From Gracilaria domingensis (lineage: Eukaryota > Rhodophyta > Florideophyceae > Gracilariales > Gracilariaceae), in the NCBI GenBank assembly GCA_022539475.1, contig VCMS01000047.1:1-64000 (forward strand): a stretch of DNA of 64,000 bases. Reading direction: 5' to 3'. This document shows positions 18,178 to 28,621 of this stretch, piece by piece. Numbering within the stretch: the first letter of the stretch is position 1; every line of letters begins with the position of its first letter. Below the pieces are notes generated by a model. It saw nothing but the letters and a program-made list of their open reading frames with translations. It did no database searches and was not told the origin of the DNA. The position numbers were made by a program, and so were the translations under genes.

Positions 18178-20715
18178 CGTCTACGACGAGATACAACCAG
18201 AAAACTGGGAACAGGAAAGCAAAACAAACAAACTAACCTCGAATGAGTGTAGCGTTCTCACACGAGTGACGATAACCCACAGATCGGACGAACCAACCCT
18301 ACCAACGGGAACAGCCGTATACGGAGTTAGGGCTGATTCGACCAGATTGCTGGGAACAGTAGACAACCCAAACGGGGTGACAACAACCGTACCGACGGGA
18401 ATCACACACTACGGAAATAGGTAGTGCCACCGGTAGTAAACCGTGTCCAAACAACAACCCAAAATGAGGAAAGCAGTACCAACACGACGTCTGTCGGCAA
18501 AGCCTTCCAGTAAGAACTGTGTAGTGTATCTCCACGACCAGAAACGAACCGAAAAACCGGAAATTGATCAGAAAACAAACTTGCTGGATCAACGCGACTT
18601 CTAAGTTGGGAGACCAATTGTTGTGCAAAACCCAGAGATGGGGAAAGACACGCAAAGGCGGTTCAGACCCTCTCTCAAGAGGCGAGCACAGCAGTAGAGC
18701 GCTCCCACAGGTACGATACGGCAATGCCGGGTGTAAGACCGGGGTCGACCCTTCCCAAGTAATGGAGGGAGCGAAGCGGCGAAGAAGAAGCGTCCAGCGG
18801 TAGGGAACACACGACACAAGTCGGCAGTAGCGTCACGTGCGTAGCACGCGGTACCCACGAGTGTGGCGATGACACGCGAGAGCGATAATAGCCCACGCGA
18901 GTGTGTCGAGCCACGAACGGTATGCACGGGTACACCAAGTAGTGCTACCTGTATAACAGGGACAGAAATAAAGAAAACACACACAAAGTAAACACGCGAA
19001 AGTGCTAGTGGTGTTAATGATGCCGCGAGGCGGATGATGAACCCTGCACAAGGTGTCGACTCTCCGGGATGAGGATATCGGTCACCAAGTGTGAAACATC
19101 AGAGCCGAACACTCGGTTGTTCTGTTTACTTCCCCAGCACTGGGTGCGGCTCAACCTACTAAGTACTGCAGTAGGTCGGCCCACTGTCAGTGTGGTACAG
19201 CAGATATGCTACAAATACCTACTTCAAATACCCCAATTAATGGGTGCAAACCTCCCACACGTGTGTGACTCACCGGCTAGGCCGTGCACTTCATAACACT
19301 AATTCTAATATTATATATACCCAAGAATGGGCTGATCTCACCAGTTACTCATACTGTGTGCCACCACCTCCCGGCATCGCCGTGCATATTATGAATCGCA
19401 TCAGCGAAGGAGTTCCGCAATCGCGTTGCACTACAGGAATTACCCACCGTGGTGGTTAGAAGGACCCTTATCTGGTAGATCTGACTGCTACTCTGCATGC
19501 CGGAAGTGTTTGGTTGTTTTTGGTAACCTCCCAGTACGTGGGAGGCATATCTGCAGAATGCCTCCCCCGTCACGTGGAATCTCTCGCAACTGGTCAGTTC
19601 AAGGGAGTGGAACAGCACCTTCTGCTGTCCCGCGCTCCCGTAGGTCTGTTCCCGAGACGGGAGATTTCGATCGCGATCCGAATGGTCGGAATGCACCCTC
19701 AGCTGTTTCCGTACGGCAGGAGCTTTCTAGAGTACCGATACCGGTCATGGAATCTCCTCCTGTAAATCCTACACCGGTGGTGGAAACGCCCTCACAGGCA
19801 GCCCGTCCCGAAGCGCTAGACTCGGGTGAGTACACCTTATTAGACTCACGATTGAGTGTCATCAACATCTCCCTCGTGGATTGTAGAGCAAAACGGCCTT
19901 TGTGGGGATGCACCGAGGTGTTTTTCATAGTTTGTTGATCCGTTACCGGCTTCGAGACCTCAGGTTATGAGAGGCTACTGGGGTGGTGGCCCTACTTTGG
20001 GGTATGCCTAGGAAGGGTAGTATTTCTGCACACGTGTGCCAAGTTGGCCCGATAGCGGGTGCGCCGTGGCAAGCCTGCCACGGAGGCACACCTGTAGTGT
20101 ATTGGCCGGCATCGCCGGATAGTTAGATATTTCATTTGATATTTTCAAGTGCCGTATATAAGTGGCGGCACTTGCCGCCACTGTACGGGAAGTAAACTTC
20201 AAGGAGGCTTCTGGCTCTGACTTTCTTGCCGCTTGTGAACGGTCTTCGTCCCTAGTCGGGCAAGCCGCCACAATTCCGGGCTAGTCATCCGACCTCTACC
20301 ACTGAGGAGTTCTAGACCGTCGTTACGGCTTCTTTTGTTGTGTCCTTGTTATTATTTCCGTCCGTCTGTGTACCCGGAACGCTATGTAAAGAGGCTAGAA
20401 TGCTATTTTGTGGATTGAATCGTTAAAAAATGTGCAAAGAATTGAATGTACGGCTATGTGCAAGCCAAAAAAAAAAGTTTTTGGATACCATACTTTCGTT
20501 TATTCAAGCAATACTACAGAATTTATAGAATGAGTGAAAGCGGACATAATTGCTAGTTCACCTCCATGACATGAAAGTTTTTGTACCTAGTATACTCAGA
20601 CGGATTAGGTGGTAGCTCGATCTGGAAGCTACCAACCGCACTTGCATACTTGTCGATTGCAAATAAACACAAATAATGAATGTAAACTAAATCTGGCTAG
20701 TACAACATTCATGAA
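18178..20715. other. Non-coding repeat region rich in mini-hairpins
   Basis: No convincing gene. Expected to hold the 5' side of the retroelement. Similar segments recur at about 18301-18337 and 18388-18420 (CC-ACGGGAA...TACGGA-ATAG). From about 19120 to 20280 small dyads are unusually dense: CCCAGCACTGGG, CCCAATTAATGGG, CCCAAGAATGGG, CCTCCCAGTACGTGGGAGG, GTGGCAAGCCTGCCAC and GCCGGCATCGCCGG. After 20340 the sequence becomes A/T-rich and featureless. Confidence 0.5.
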
Positions 20716-20789
20716 ATGGTAGTTGCGCACATCCATTCCCCCACCGCTTTTCTACCTCCATCAACCCGGCAACTACTGTATCACCTCAA

Positions 20790-21602
20790 TCAAAGTAAAT
20801 CACCTTCATCTCCTTCCTCTACCTCCACATCCGCGAATGATAGCGTACGAAATTCTTTCCCATCATCATTCCCAACGGTTTCCTCCTCATCCTCTACAAA
20901 TTCCTCCCAGCTCCACTTCTCCTCGTATCCAACAACACTGCTCCCTTTCCACACCGGCTTCGGAACAGTCCTGAACCCAACCCGTGTCCTCTTCTTACTA
21001 TCCCCTTTTCCTTTCTTGTTCTCCACCTTCGGCTGAATTTCATCCTCTTCTACCCCCACACTTCTCGGTTGGATCGGCCTCTTCTCGCCAACCTTCCTCT
21101 TCAGACCTCTCTTCCTCACCAATTCTCCCTCCATCACCTCATCCGCCCCAAAACTATCCGCCGCCGGTACAAAGTCTCTCGCATCCTCGTCCTCGCTTTC
21201 GATGCACACTCCTACCCCAACGCCGTTCACGATCTTCGTTTTCGGCGCCGGAGGTACCGGCGTTCCCTCCACACCCCCTACCCCGCCCTTCTTCCTCCCA
21301 TTCACCTCCTTCGAGCTCCACTCCAGATTCTCAATGCGTTTCATCATCTTCTTCTGCTCCTCTTTCATCCCCCTCAGTTTCCTTACCACGAACGCTGTCA
21401 CCTTCTTCGCCAGTCGACCCACGTCCTCTCCTATGCGCGTCCCCATCGCTCCGGCACACCCCAGCACTGCAGTGGCCCACCAGTCCAGCTCGTCCTTTTC
21501 TTCCTCCTTCTCGAACACACTCTTTAACTTCTTGTGCGACCGTACCCCTTCGTCCGACTCCCACGGCCACCTAATGTTCGAACGCGAATCGTTATCGCTC
21601 AT
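20790..21602 (-). CDS. Acidic unrecognised protein overlapping hAT stop
   Basis: This 270-residue frame begins at an ATG that overlaps the stop of the hAT frame as ATGA (21602-21599). It has an N-terminal SDNDSRSNIRWPWESDEG, a Lys/Glu-rich part with a hydrophobic stretch LDWWATAVLGCAGAMG near residue 40, a helical Lys-rich segment, and an acidic tail (EEFVEDEEETVGNDDGKEF). The opposite strand is also open because of the skewed Ser/Pro/Leu-type composition. It could be a second element-encoded protein, a displaced C-terminal part of the transposase, or a host gene. No family was recognised. Confidence 0.4.
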   Translation of the reverse strand: MSDNDSRSNIRWPWESDEGVRSHKKLKSVFEKEEEKDELDWWATAVLGCAGAMGTRIGEDVGRLAKKVTAFVVRKLRGMKEEQKKMMKRIENLEWSSKEVNGRKKGGVGGVEGTPVPPAPKTKIVNGVGVGVCIESEDEDARDFVPAADSFGADEVMEGELVRKRGLKRKVGEKRPIQPRSVGVEEDEIQPKVENKKGKGDSKKRTRVGFRTVPKPVWKGSSVVGYEEKWSWEEFVEDEEETVGNDDGKEFRTLSFADVEVEEGDEGDLL

Positions 21603-22870
21603 GGTCGCGTTGGTAGAAGATCTGGTAAAAGAGCAAAAGGGATATCGAAAGAAGAGAAATCAGGGAAGCCGAAAAGAACAGAACTCGGTGATCGTTCCTT
21701 CGCAATAACCGTATTAAGTTGATGCGATATACATCCCATCCATTTCTCTGTGTATGGAACGCGCTGACTAGAGGCGGATGCTCCCACAATACATGGCATT
21801 GTAGACGCACAATCAGTAACGAAGGTAAAGTTCTTCATGAACTCATCAAGCTCGCATCCAATTCTGGTCAAAAGAGCATGATCGAAAGCTGAACGTAACG
21901 CACTCGCAGATTCTACTCCCTTATGTTCGATAAGGAAAATGTTCCTACTCACCAACGAAAACTCTCTGGCTCTTGTCAGCAGATGTGGTGCTCCAATCTC
22001 GAAGTAATGTGCTGTGAAGTCATAGAACTTGGTTCCATTCACGTCATTTTTCAACCCGTCACTTGTGACTCCTCCACCCAGTTCAAAAACATTTTTGACA
22101 ATGTTTGTGCGATAGTTGTCACGGGCGGATTGCGCTTTACGACAGATTCCATCCCGCACAGCATTATTAGACGGTAGCATATCTTTGACATCCAGTTCTG
22201 CGTTGACTGGAACCGACCTTCCCGCATCAACTAATGATCTTACAAAGCCTTCCATCATTACATTTTTGTAAGCAAATGACAACGGGAGAAGCCCACATGA
22301 TACGGCGTAGGCGGCGGGATCAATAATGTTTCGTTTTTGCGTTTCGCTCACTTTAACAAAAACATTGTCATGGAACGACTTTGTTTTGAGCGAGTTGTAG
22401 AGCTTAGTGTGATTCTTCAAGAAACTGGTTCCCAGTTCAGGGTCAAATCGTTTGACGAAAGCGTGCAAAGAGCATGGGACACTGATCAAATACGAACAAA
22501 CCAGCCAACCGTCGTCTTTTTTTGTATTCAAATGACACAAAACAGTGTAGTTGTTGTAGTGCTCGGAACGCATTTTGCGAACCTTGCGCATTTTTTCCCA
22601 TTTTACTAGTTCATATTCTGTCGTTTTTGCCTCCATTAGTTTGCGTACGACCTTAGCAGCTGCTTCTTTGGATTCAATAGTAAGAAAGGAATGATTGGAT
22701 ATGTTGGGATCGGTTCGCGATAATTTTTGGATTCTGGTGCGATCTATTTTGGATACAGATGAATTCGGATATGGAAACGTACTGGATATTTGTGGGTAAC
22801 AAGTATCGTGACAAAGTTTGAGTCTTGTGATAAGTACTGAACTTGAAGAGTAATAATTACTTTCTTTCAA
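21599..22870 (-). CDS. hAT-family transposase fragment
   Basis: 423 residues. Family signs are GVTSDGLKNDVNGTKFYDFT followed by AHYFE (hAT: T-S-D-G-W-x-N...H-Y), then ALLTRIGCELDEFMKNFTFV-TDCASTM and CISHQLNTVI (C-x-x-H-x-L-N). The Trp usual after SDG is Leu here. The C-terminal dimerisation domain (hATC) is not visible before the stop at 21599, and the N-terminal BED finger is not evident. An upstream small exon in 22857-23075 is possible. It is a short copy, probably inactive. The next ORF begins inside its stop codon. Confidence 0.7.
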   Translation of the reverse strand: MKESNYYSSSSVLITRLKLCHDTCYPQISSTFPYPNSSVSKIDRTRIQKLSRTDPNISNHSFLTIESKEAAAKVVRKLMEAKTTEYELVKWEKMRKVRKMRSEHYNNYTVLCHLNTKKDDGWLVCSYLISVPCSLHAFVKRFDPELGTSFLKNHTKLYNSLKTKSFHDNVFVKVSETQKRNIIDPAAYAVSCGLLPLSFAYKNVMMEGFVRSLVDAGRSVPVNAELDVKDMLPSNNAVRDGICRKAQSARDNYRTNIVKNVFELGGGVTSDGLKNDVNGTKFYDFTAHYFEIGAPHLLTRAREFSLVSRNIFLIEHKGVESASALRSAFDHALLTRIGCELDEFMKNFTFVTDCASTMPCIVGASASSQRVPYTEKWMGCISHQLNTVIAKERSPSSVLFGFPDFSSFDIPFALLPDLLPTRP

Positions 22871-23397
22871 TGGGAGAGCTCAAGATATCTGGTGCGAGGA
22901 GACCAAACGGATCTAAGCGGATTTTGGTAAGTACTCTGGAATGGAGTGATCTCGGATATCCGGTTAAGTATCTGAGTGGCGGGGTATGGTACTCTGTTTT
23001 GCTGCGTGAGAATGGACATTGATGTCTCAAAACGTTTTCAAAATTGAAAACAAATTGTATCTTTGCTGCAAGCATTGATTAATTTTTGGGCGCTGATGGA
23101 GAGCACTCCAAGTGTGGACACGTTTGCCTATTCGGTTATAGTTAATTTCACCCTTTCTTTGAACAACATGGACACAATCGAACGGCTAGCCGTCCGGTTA
23201 AAACTCTAGTCCAGGCCCTGGATGCAATCCGATGATCATTCAATGAAATATTGAAGCAGAAAGAGCATGATTTTCAAAAACCTTCGCTGTTCAGAAACTT
23301 TAGAAACGCCATGTTCCCAACACAAACGGACAACGCTGGGTTCTTTTACAATCTGAAGGGCGTGTTATTTGCGGCGAAAGCATAAATCGGATCAGTG
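22871..23397. other. Intergenic region between hAT fragment and ATP11-like gene
   Basis: No gene supported. It may contain the hAT 5' end or a terminal repeat; none was recognised. Presumably it also contains the promoter of the ATP11-like gene. Confidence 0.4.
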
Positions 23398-24288
23398 ATG
23401 TCCCGTTTACGGCCGCTCTGCTCGTCCCTCGTGAACGCGTTGCTGAGAACACCGAGGGGAACATGGCGCATAGTCCCCACTAGAAGACCGGAAGTTGCAA
23501 TCACAACTGGAGCCTTTGCTGTTACAGATTGGTCGCAAAAGCGCCTGTTTTCCACCCAAAACGAGACGCCAGTTCGGCGCGATGGTTTCTCCTATCCAGG
23601 ACCAAGAAAGTTGTCAGAGATTGTCAAGATACAGTTGCTTGATAAGCAGGGATCAATGCGTGTTCGTGAGATTTGGAATGAGTATCACGCAGATCACAAA
23701 TCAGCTGTTGGTGATGTGCTTTCTGCCGAAGAGTATGAGCTCTTTAAACACAGAACATCAAGGTGTAAACATTTTGTTCTTCCTGTATCTCGGTAAGTTG
23801 CATTACTTTATTTCCAAGTCGACTCCTTCGCTATTCTTACTTGAATGAAACAGCGGAACTGGTTTCTTCACGCTTTTGGTACAGTTTCAAGGGAATCACT
23901 GTCTTTTGACTTTCTTAGAAGACTACAAAAAGAACCCTACTGGAGCACAGCCTTACATGACAATCACTGTATTCGATGACATGGTTGAGACAAAGCAGGT
24001 GGCACTGCTTCGCGGGGAGGTAGTAAATGTACTAACTACAGAAGAAGCCAAGAAGTAGGTTGACACGAACAGAAACGAGGACGCTGATGCGGTTTATATG
24101 TGCATGAATAGCCACAACCAATACCAACACATCGCTGACTTTCGTCTGTGTTCTTAAGACTTGTCGACTTGCTGAAAAGATTTTATCTCAGCCGTGGAAG
24201 AGATTACGACACGGTGGTTGCCTTCAATGAAAATAGCAGCAGGTTCGATTTCAACAGCGTGCTTCGAACGGCAAATATTGCGACATGA
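23398..24288 (+). CDS. ATP11: ATP11-type mitochondrial F1-ATPase assembly chaperone
   Basis: Three exons can be read: 23398-23792, 23854-24054 and 24159-24288, with GT-AG introns of 61 and 104 bp. The joined product is about 241 residues. Residues 1-60 are Arg/Ser/Leu-rich with few acids, a mitochondrial presequence (CSSLVNALLRTPRGTWRIV). The core holds KLSEIVKIQLLDKQGSMRVR and, across the first junction, VLPVSRGTGFFTLLVQFQG then NHCLLTFLEDYKKNPTGAQP. The third exon ends with DYDTVVAFNENSSRFDFNSV. These match the Atp11/ATPAF1 family, which holds free beta subunit during F1 assembly in the matrix. The start used is the ATG at 23398. Confidence 0.9.
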
Positions 24289-24657
24289 TCATTAGCCAGC
24301 TTATAGGATGTAACAGGTCCCACTGCTACCAGGATATTAGAAACTGACATTTCCCCACCGCCCTGTCCTTACAATAACGGTACCATAACCGGCTTCATGT
24401 CCATTCGCAGATCTGGTTGTATTCTTGGGACAAGATTCCTGCGCATACGTTTGCACCCCGGAAGAGAAATATCTGTACACGATAGTCTTAAAATTCGCTG
24501 ACAAGCCTTCGACGACGTTTACAATTCTTCTCGGAAAGCCTCAATTTCGGTCCTTGTAACGTCAATCTGTTTAGGAACCATTGATATCAGTTGTCATCCT
24601 GTTTACTCAATCGTCAGTTGTATATCGTTCTCCTGTGAGTTCAAATTTCTTCTGCGG
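24289..24657. other. Intergenic 3' region
   Basis: Converging 3' ends of the ATP11-like gene and the AT-hook gene. No further gene or strong hairpin seen. Confidence 0.4.
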
Positions 24658-26703
24658 CTATTCACTGGCGTTGTCCCTATCTTCCTCGTTACTTTCATTT
24701 GAAGAGAACTGAATAGGTTTTCTTTCACTTAGACTTCTACCCACCTTGTAATCGGTGGTATTAACGAAGTCGGTCCCCTTTGAACTGAAATTACGAGAAT
24801 CCCTCGTTGTTCTGCGAGGATCATCTGGAAATGGAACATTTCCCCTCTTCTGGAGATAAGACCTAAGCCTCAAGATAGCAGGGCTTAGTGCTTGTGAAGT
24901 ATATACAGGGGTAGAAAGCCTTTCCTGAGGAACGGGTTGATTCTTGTTCTGCGCAGTTTTGGGCTTTCCATCCCGAATCTTTTGTAAATCGACATTCCTC
25001 GCACGTCTTCTTTTCCTTGCCCGCAATATTATGGTCCCATCAAGACCAACATCTATCCGGTCCTTTTCTTTTTCCAAAAAGTCTTCGAGATTGAACTCTT
25101 CGGTGGCATAGTTATTGACAGGTGTTCTAGAAGCCCCAGGATTCCGTGGAAATCGGTCCCCTATGCTTCCAGTTCCAGAACATTCTTCACATTCCTTCAG
25201 AGATGAACCCTCACAATACGGACAGAGATACATGTTTCCCATCACATGGTTCGGGAGTGGAATACCGTGGGAACCAAATTCCTCGTAAAACTTTTCTCCA
25301 TTCTCACCAAAGTCTACGAATCCAAAACCTTCACAGTATTCACATGGAATCATCCCAAATCCTTCGCATCTTACGCATCCCTTCTTTTCATCTTCCCTCA
25401 ACTTAAACGGTTTAAGATTGCGCTGTCTAGGGTCTGATCGATGAGAGCTTGCAAACTGATGGAAAACTTTGCCCATGAAGCGTCGCATGTTCTTCTCCTG
25501 CTTTGATACCACACGATTCTCTTCAGCTTCCATTTTAGCGATAAGGGGCATGAGCTCGAAGAAGAAGTCGTCTGGACCACACCCTGGCAGACCATTGGGA
25601 GCTCTGAATTTGTTCTCTTTCCAGTTCTGCTCTGGAGGATTTTGGAAGTCTCGAGCGCGATATTTGTTGTACATCTCATATAACTCTAGAAGATCTGGTT
25701 CAATTTCATCTTCTGCTGCAGCTGAGGCAGCTGAGGCGTTGTTACATGTTGAGTCAAAAGGAATCCCTTGTATGTAAGGGGAAGGCGTAACCTTAGGCTT
25801 AGAGGAAACATTCTTTGAGCCCCGTGGGCGACCACGTTTGCGTTTTTTTGGTAGGGAGTTCCGGACGTCGCCTGCATGGGATTCCGCAGACCCCGAGAAA
25901 ATGTCGTGGTCCACTTCATTCGCAATAGCTCGCGGGCGACCACGTTTCCGTTTTGAATGCATATCAAAAGACTCAGCAGAAGCTTCCAACCGTTTATGAG
26001 CTTTTTCTCTTTCATCAGAGGGTATGATTGTGTCGGTGATGTCGTCGTGTCCGAGATCTCTTAGTTTTCTCGGACGACCACGCTTGCGTCTCGTCCCAGT
26101 GTTGCCATCAGAATTCTGTCTCTCTGACCGCTTCGGGGCTCCTAGCTCATTAGAGAGAGCACTTTGGACTTCTTGCCTGGGTGGTCGACCACGCTTTCGA
26201 CGAGACGTAGGTGTGTGAATATTCTCAGATCCATCACAATCACTGTCGTCAGTGGACATCTTTGACTCATGTGCGTCAATCCATTGTGCGCCTCTCGCAA
26301 CTCTCAGTCTCTTTTTCTTCGCAGTTTGATTTACTTCTGGAGCGAGTTGTTTTTCCACGTCCATGAACCTCTTATCTGTCGCTGCTTGACCGGGTTTTCC
26401 CTCCGCGGTGATGTCATTCTTATTTGGACCTTTTAAACTTCCCCCAGCTTGCATTAGAGAGCGATGTGCAGTGGTACGTTCTTCCCCGGTGCCAGACTTG
26501 CTTTTGTTTCTAGATCCTTTCGGTCGTCCTCGTTTCCGGGGCAGTTCGGAATTTGTACATAGCACCGTGTGGAGAGTGGGAAATAATGCAGTCCGAGATG
26601 GGGCGAAGAAATGAGCTCGATGATTTCGGGTGGCCAACTGGCATCGCTCTGGAGTGATTTGAAGAAGCAATGGAGCAGAAACAGTAAATCCGAAACCTAT
26701 CAT
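24658..26703 (-). CDS. AT-hook protein with DnaJ-type cysteine-rich zinc finger
   Basis: 681 residues. Five AT-hooks with K/R-R-G-R-P cores are spread over the first ~300 residues (RKRGRPKG, RKRGRPPR, KRGRPRK, KRGRPRA, KRGRPRG), each flanked by basic residues; they bind the minor groove of A/T-rich DNA. A helical acidic segment (~340-420) leads to a DnaJ-like cysteine-rich domain with four C-x-x-C-x-G-x-G-type motifs: CVRCEGFG, CEYCEGFG, CPYCEGSS and CEECSGTG. There is no J domain. The first ~50 residues are poor in acids with hydrophobic patches, possibly an organelle leader, which would suggest a plastid nucleoid protein. A nuclear protein is the alternative. The combination is unusual. Confidence 0.75.
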   Translation of the reverse strand: MIGFGFTVSAPLLLQITPERCQLATRNHRAHFFAPSRTALFPTLHTVLCTNSELPRKRGRPKGSRNKSKSGTGEERTTAHRSLMQAGGSLKGPNKNDITAEGKPGQAATDKRFMDVEKQLAPEVNQTAKKKRLRVARGAQWIDAHESKMSTDDSDCDGSENIHTPTSRRKRGRPPRQEVQSALSNELGAPKRSERQNSDGNTGTRRKRGRPRKLRDLGHDDITDTIIPSDEREKAHKRLEASAESFDMHSKRKRGRPRAIANEVDHDIFSGSAESHAGDVRNSLPKKRKRGRPRGSKNVSSKPKVTPSPYIQGIPFDSTCNNASAASAAAEDEIEPDLLELYEMYNKYRARDFQNPPEQNWKENKFRAPNGLPGCGPDDFFFELMPLIAKMEAEENRVVSKQEKNMRRFMGKVFHQFASSHRSDPRQRNLKPFKLREDEKKGCVRCEGFGMIPCEYCEGFGFVDFGENGEKFYEEFGSHGIPLPNHVMGNMYLCPYCEGSSLKECEECSGTGSIGDRFPRNPGASRTPVNNYATEEFNLEDFLEKEKDRIDVGLDGTIILRARKRRRARNVDLQKIRDGKPKTAQNKNQPVPQERLSTPVYTSQALSPAILRLRSYLQKRGNVPFPDDPRRTTRDSRNFSSKGTDFVNTTDYKVGRSLSERKPIQFSSNESNEEDRDNASE

Positions 26704-27464
26704 CTGAAAACAGAAGCTGTGGCATGAAGGATTGAATCATGAACTTGAGGGGTGCTCGGATACTATGGAGAGAAGCATAGATAAAGGAGTTCGTTCCCAC
26801 TCACAGCATACCAAAGTACCGTCAGCGTCTTCGGTATCTTACCCGAAGAGCTTCCAAATGCTGTGCGAGCACTCTGGAATTTAGAGTTCAGTCCTGATCA
26901 ATGTTTCAGAGAATTTCAGCGCAGGAACGTTGCCGTGGATATTGGGAATCACTAATCAGAAATTCGTTAGTTCGCGAAGTATTCCCCTTCCTCTCGGCGA
27001 TGTGCCTCTGACGGTTTCGTCATCCACCTGAGTGCTGTGGCAAGTTGTTCATGAGAGCTTGGTTAGGGGAAAAGAATAACACGGGTGCCTGTCTTGATGT
27101 TTACTACAGAGAGAAACCTTTCGAGATCGTAGCTACGAGCCATGTCCGGTATGCCGTGTTCAACATGACATGCCGGAGACGACAAAGAAATATCTTGACT
27201 GATTTCTGTTCATGTTGTGTTTTGTCGAAAAAGGTATGAAAGCCTTGCTTTACCTAAAATATGCGTAACACAATCCACGACAGACTTCTATTCTTTACCA
27301 TCTTGCTCAACAATCGATATTCTTTCTTCATTGAGGAAAATACATACCTACGTAAACTGACAGAGTGCAAACGACTAGAGAGAGATCACGAATCAAGCAG
27401 AACTACTTTTGTCGTGGAAGCAACACTTTAAAAACAGAACGCGTTGCAACTCTCACCATGTTGA
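26704..27464. other. Intergenic region, no gene seen
   Basis: Only short, low-quality frames. Presumably the promoter side of the AT-hook gene and the 3' side of the Rdx gene. Confidence 0.4.
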
Positions 27465-27881
27465 TCATTTCTTGTCACTGTGACCCAAAGATTTATCCGG
27501 ATCGACAAGATCGCGTACAGCTCTCTTAATTTCCTTGAGCTCTGGAAATCGGCGAGAATCTCTTCTGCTCCAGATCTTCGCAGAATCAACCCAAACATCA
27601 AAAATTCCGGACTCGGAGCCAGGTCTCAGGGCAACTTCACCAAGTTCTTTTTCAAAAGTAACTAGGAGCTCTTGAGCCATCCAAGCGGCCCTCAGTCCCC
27701 ACCGACAACCCGTACAATACTCGATGACCACACGAGGACTTTTAGGGGCTGAGCCCACTTTGCATATAGCTGGCCGAAATGTAGGAACCGGAGCAGCGCC
27801 AGGTACTGCAAACGCGACTCTCTTCGAGCAAGTCCTATTACCAAGCCGACCAGAATCAAGATTTCCCGCCCTCGCCATCAT
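27465..27881 (-). CDS. Rdx-family (SelW-like) thioredoxin-fold protein, Cys form
   Basis: About 138 residues from ATG 27881; the frame is open further upstream but without an ATG. After a basic leader of about 48 residues (KRVAFAVPGAAPVPTFRP), perhaps organelle-targeting, the Rdx domain begins VVIEYCTGCRWGLRAAWMAQ. The redox pair is Cys56-Thr-Gly-Cys59, where selenoprotein W has selenocysteine at the second site. Then come GIFDVWVDSAKIWSRRDSRR and the helix LKEIKRAVRDLVDPD, the usual end. The family acts in thiol redox reactions; substrates are not well defined. Confidence 0.8.
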   Translation of the reverse strand: MMARAGNLDSGRLGNRTCSKRVAFAVPGAAPVPTFRPAICKVGSAPKSPRVVIEYCTGCRWGLRAAWMAQELLVTFEKELGEVALRPGSESGIFDVWVDSAKIWSRRDSRRFPELKEIKRAVRDLVDPDKSLGHSDKK

Positions 27882-28621
27882 ATCGAAGTTCAGAAACAGC
27901 GAGAAATGCAACGAGGATGCACTCTGTGCCCGCAAAGCAAACCCTAGGAGCGGAAATCTTTGGCGTTTGCTGGCGACGAAGGACTAGCTAGTGCTGCATA
28001 TGACAGGTCGGCCCTTTTGCAGAATTTCTGTCGTGACGATATTCTCAGCTTTTGGTGCAGTAATGGTAGGACTTCTATCGCGGGACATTTTTCAGCTTGT
28101 CTCAAGAAACCTTACCCGTCGCAAGGTAGTCTACTCGAAGCTACGATACTGCTGGAAAGAAACCGTAACTCGGGGACACACTAGGAAAACTCACCCAGAT
28201 AGCGAGATGATCATAGTCTCAAACGTGCTTCGAGACTCTGATATGGATTCGGCATATCCTGTGTGCAAAGTCTTTCTTTCCTTTTAATGTCCTACTGTTT
28301 CTATGGGATTGGTACCAAAGGTAGCCTTGATTCAGAGGAGCATCTTCTAATTGACATACTTCAGTATCGTACCCCGTACTATGCAGGCGACACTCAAAAC
28401 AGTGAAATGACTTGTGGTGGAGATGTCAGAGCATCGGCACATCATACGGGTGTGCTCCCTTCGAATGGCTAAGGGAACATTCGAATCCTTCCAATTACCG
28501 CAGCAGCCATTGAACTAGGCGGGGCAAAATATGTCGAACAGTCAAAAGTGTGGTCGATAACCTATGATGCTGTCCCTCAGTCTTGACGTTCAGAATTACT
28601 TGGAAAGAAGCTTCAAAATGG
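27882..28621. other. Intergenic region, no gene seen
   Basis: Short frames only. A small dyad CCCTTCGAATGGCTAAGGG-type occurs near 28450-28472. No RNA gene was recognised. Confidence 0.4.

Noticed and set aside
19426-19938. Plus-strand 170-codon frame rich in Pro/Ser/Arg
   Set aside because: Lies in the palindrome field, no family signs, crosses several dyads. It might be a fragment of another element but support is too thin.
20984-21574. Long plus-strand Ser/Pro-rich frames
   Set aside because: They are the complement of the Glu/Lys-rich acidic ORF; composition explains them.
27700-27725. Selenocysteine in the Rdx protein
   Set aside because: The second redox position is a normal Cys codon; there is no TGA to recode.
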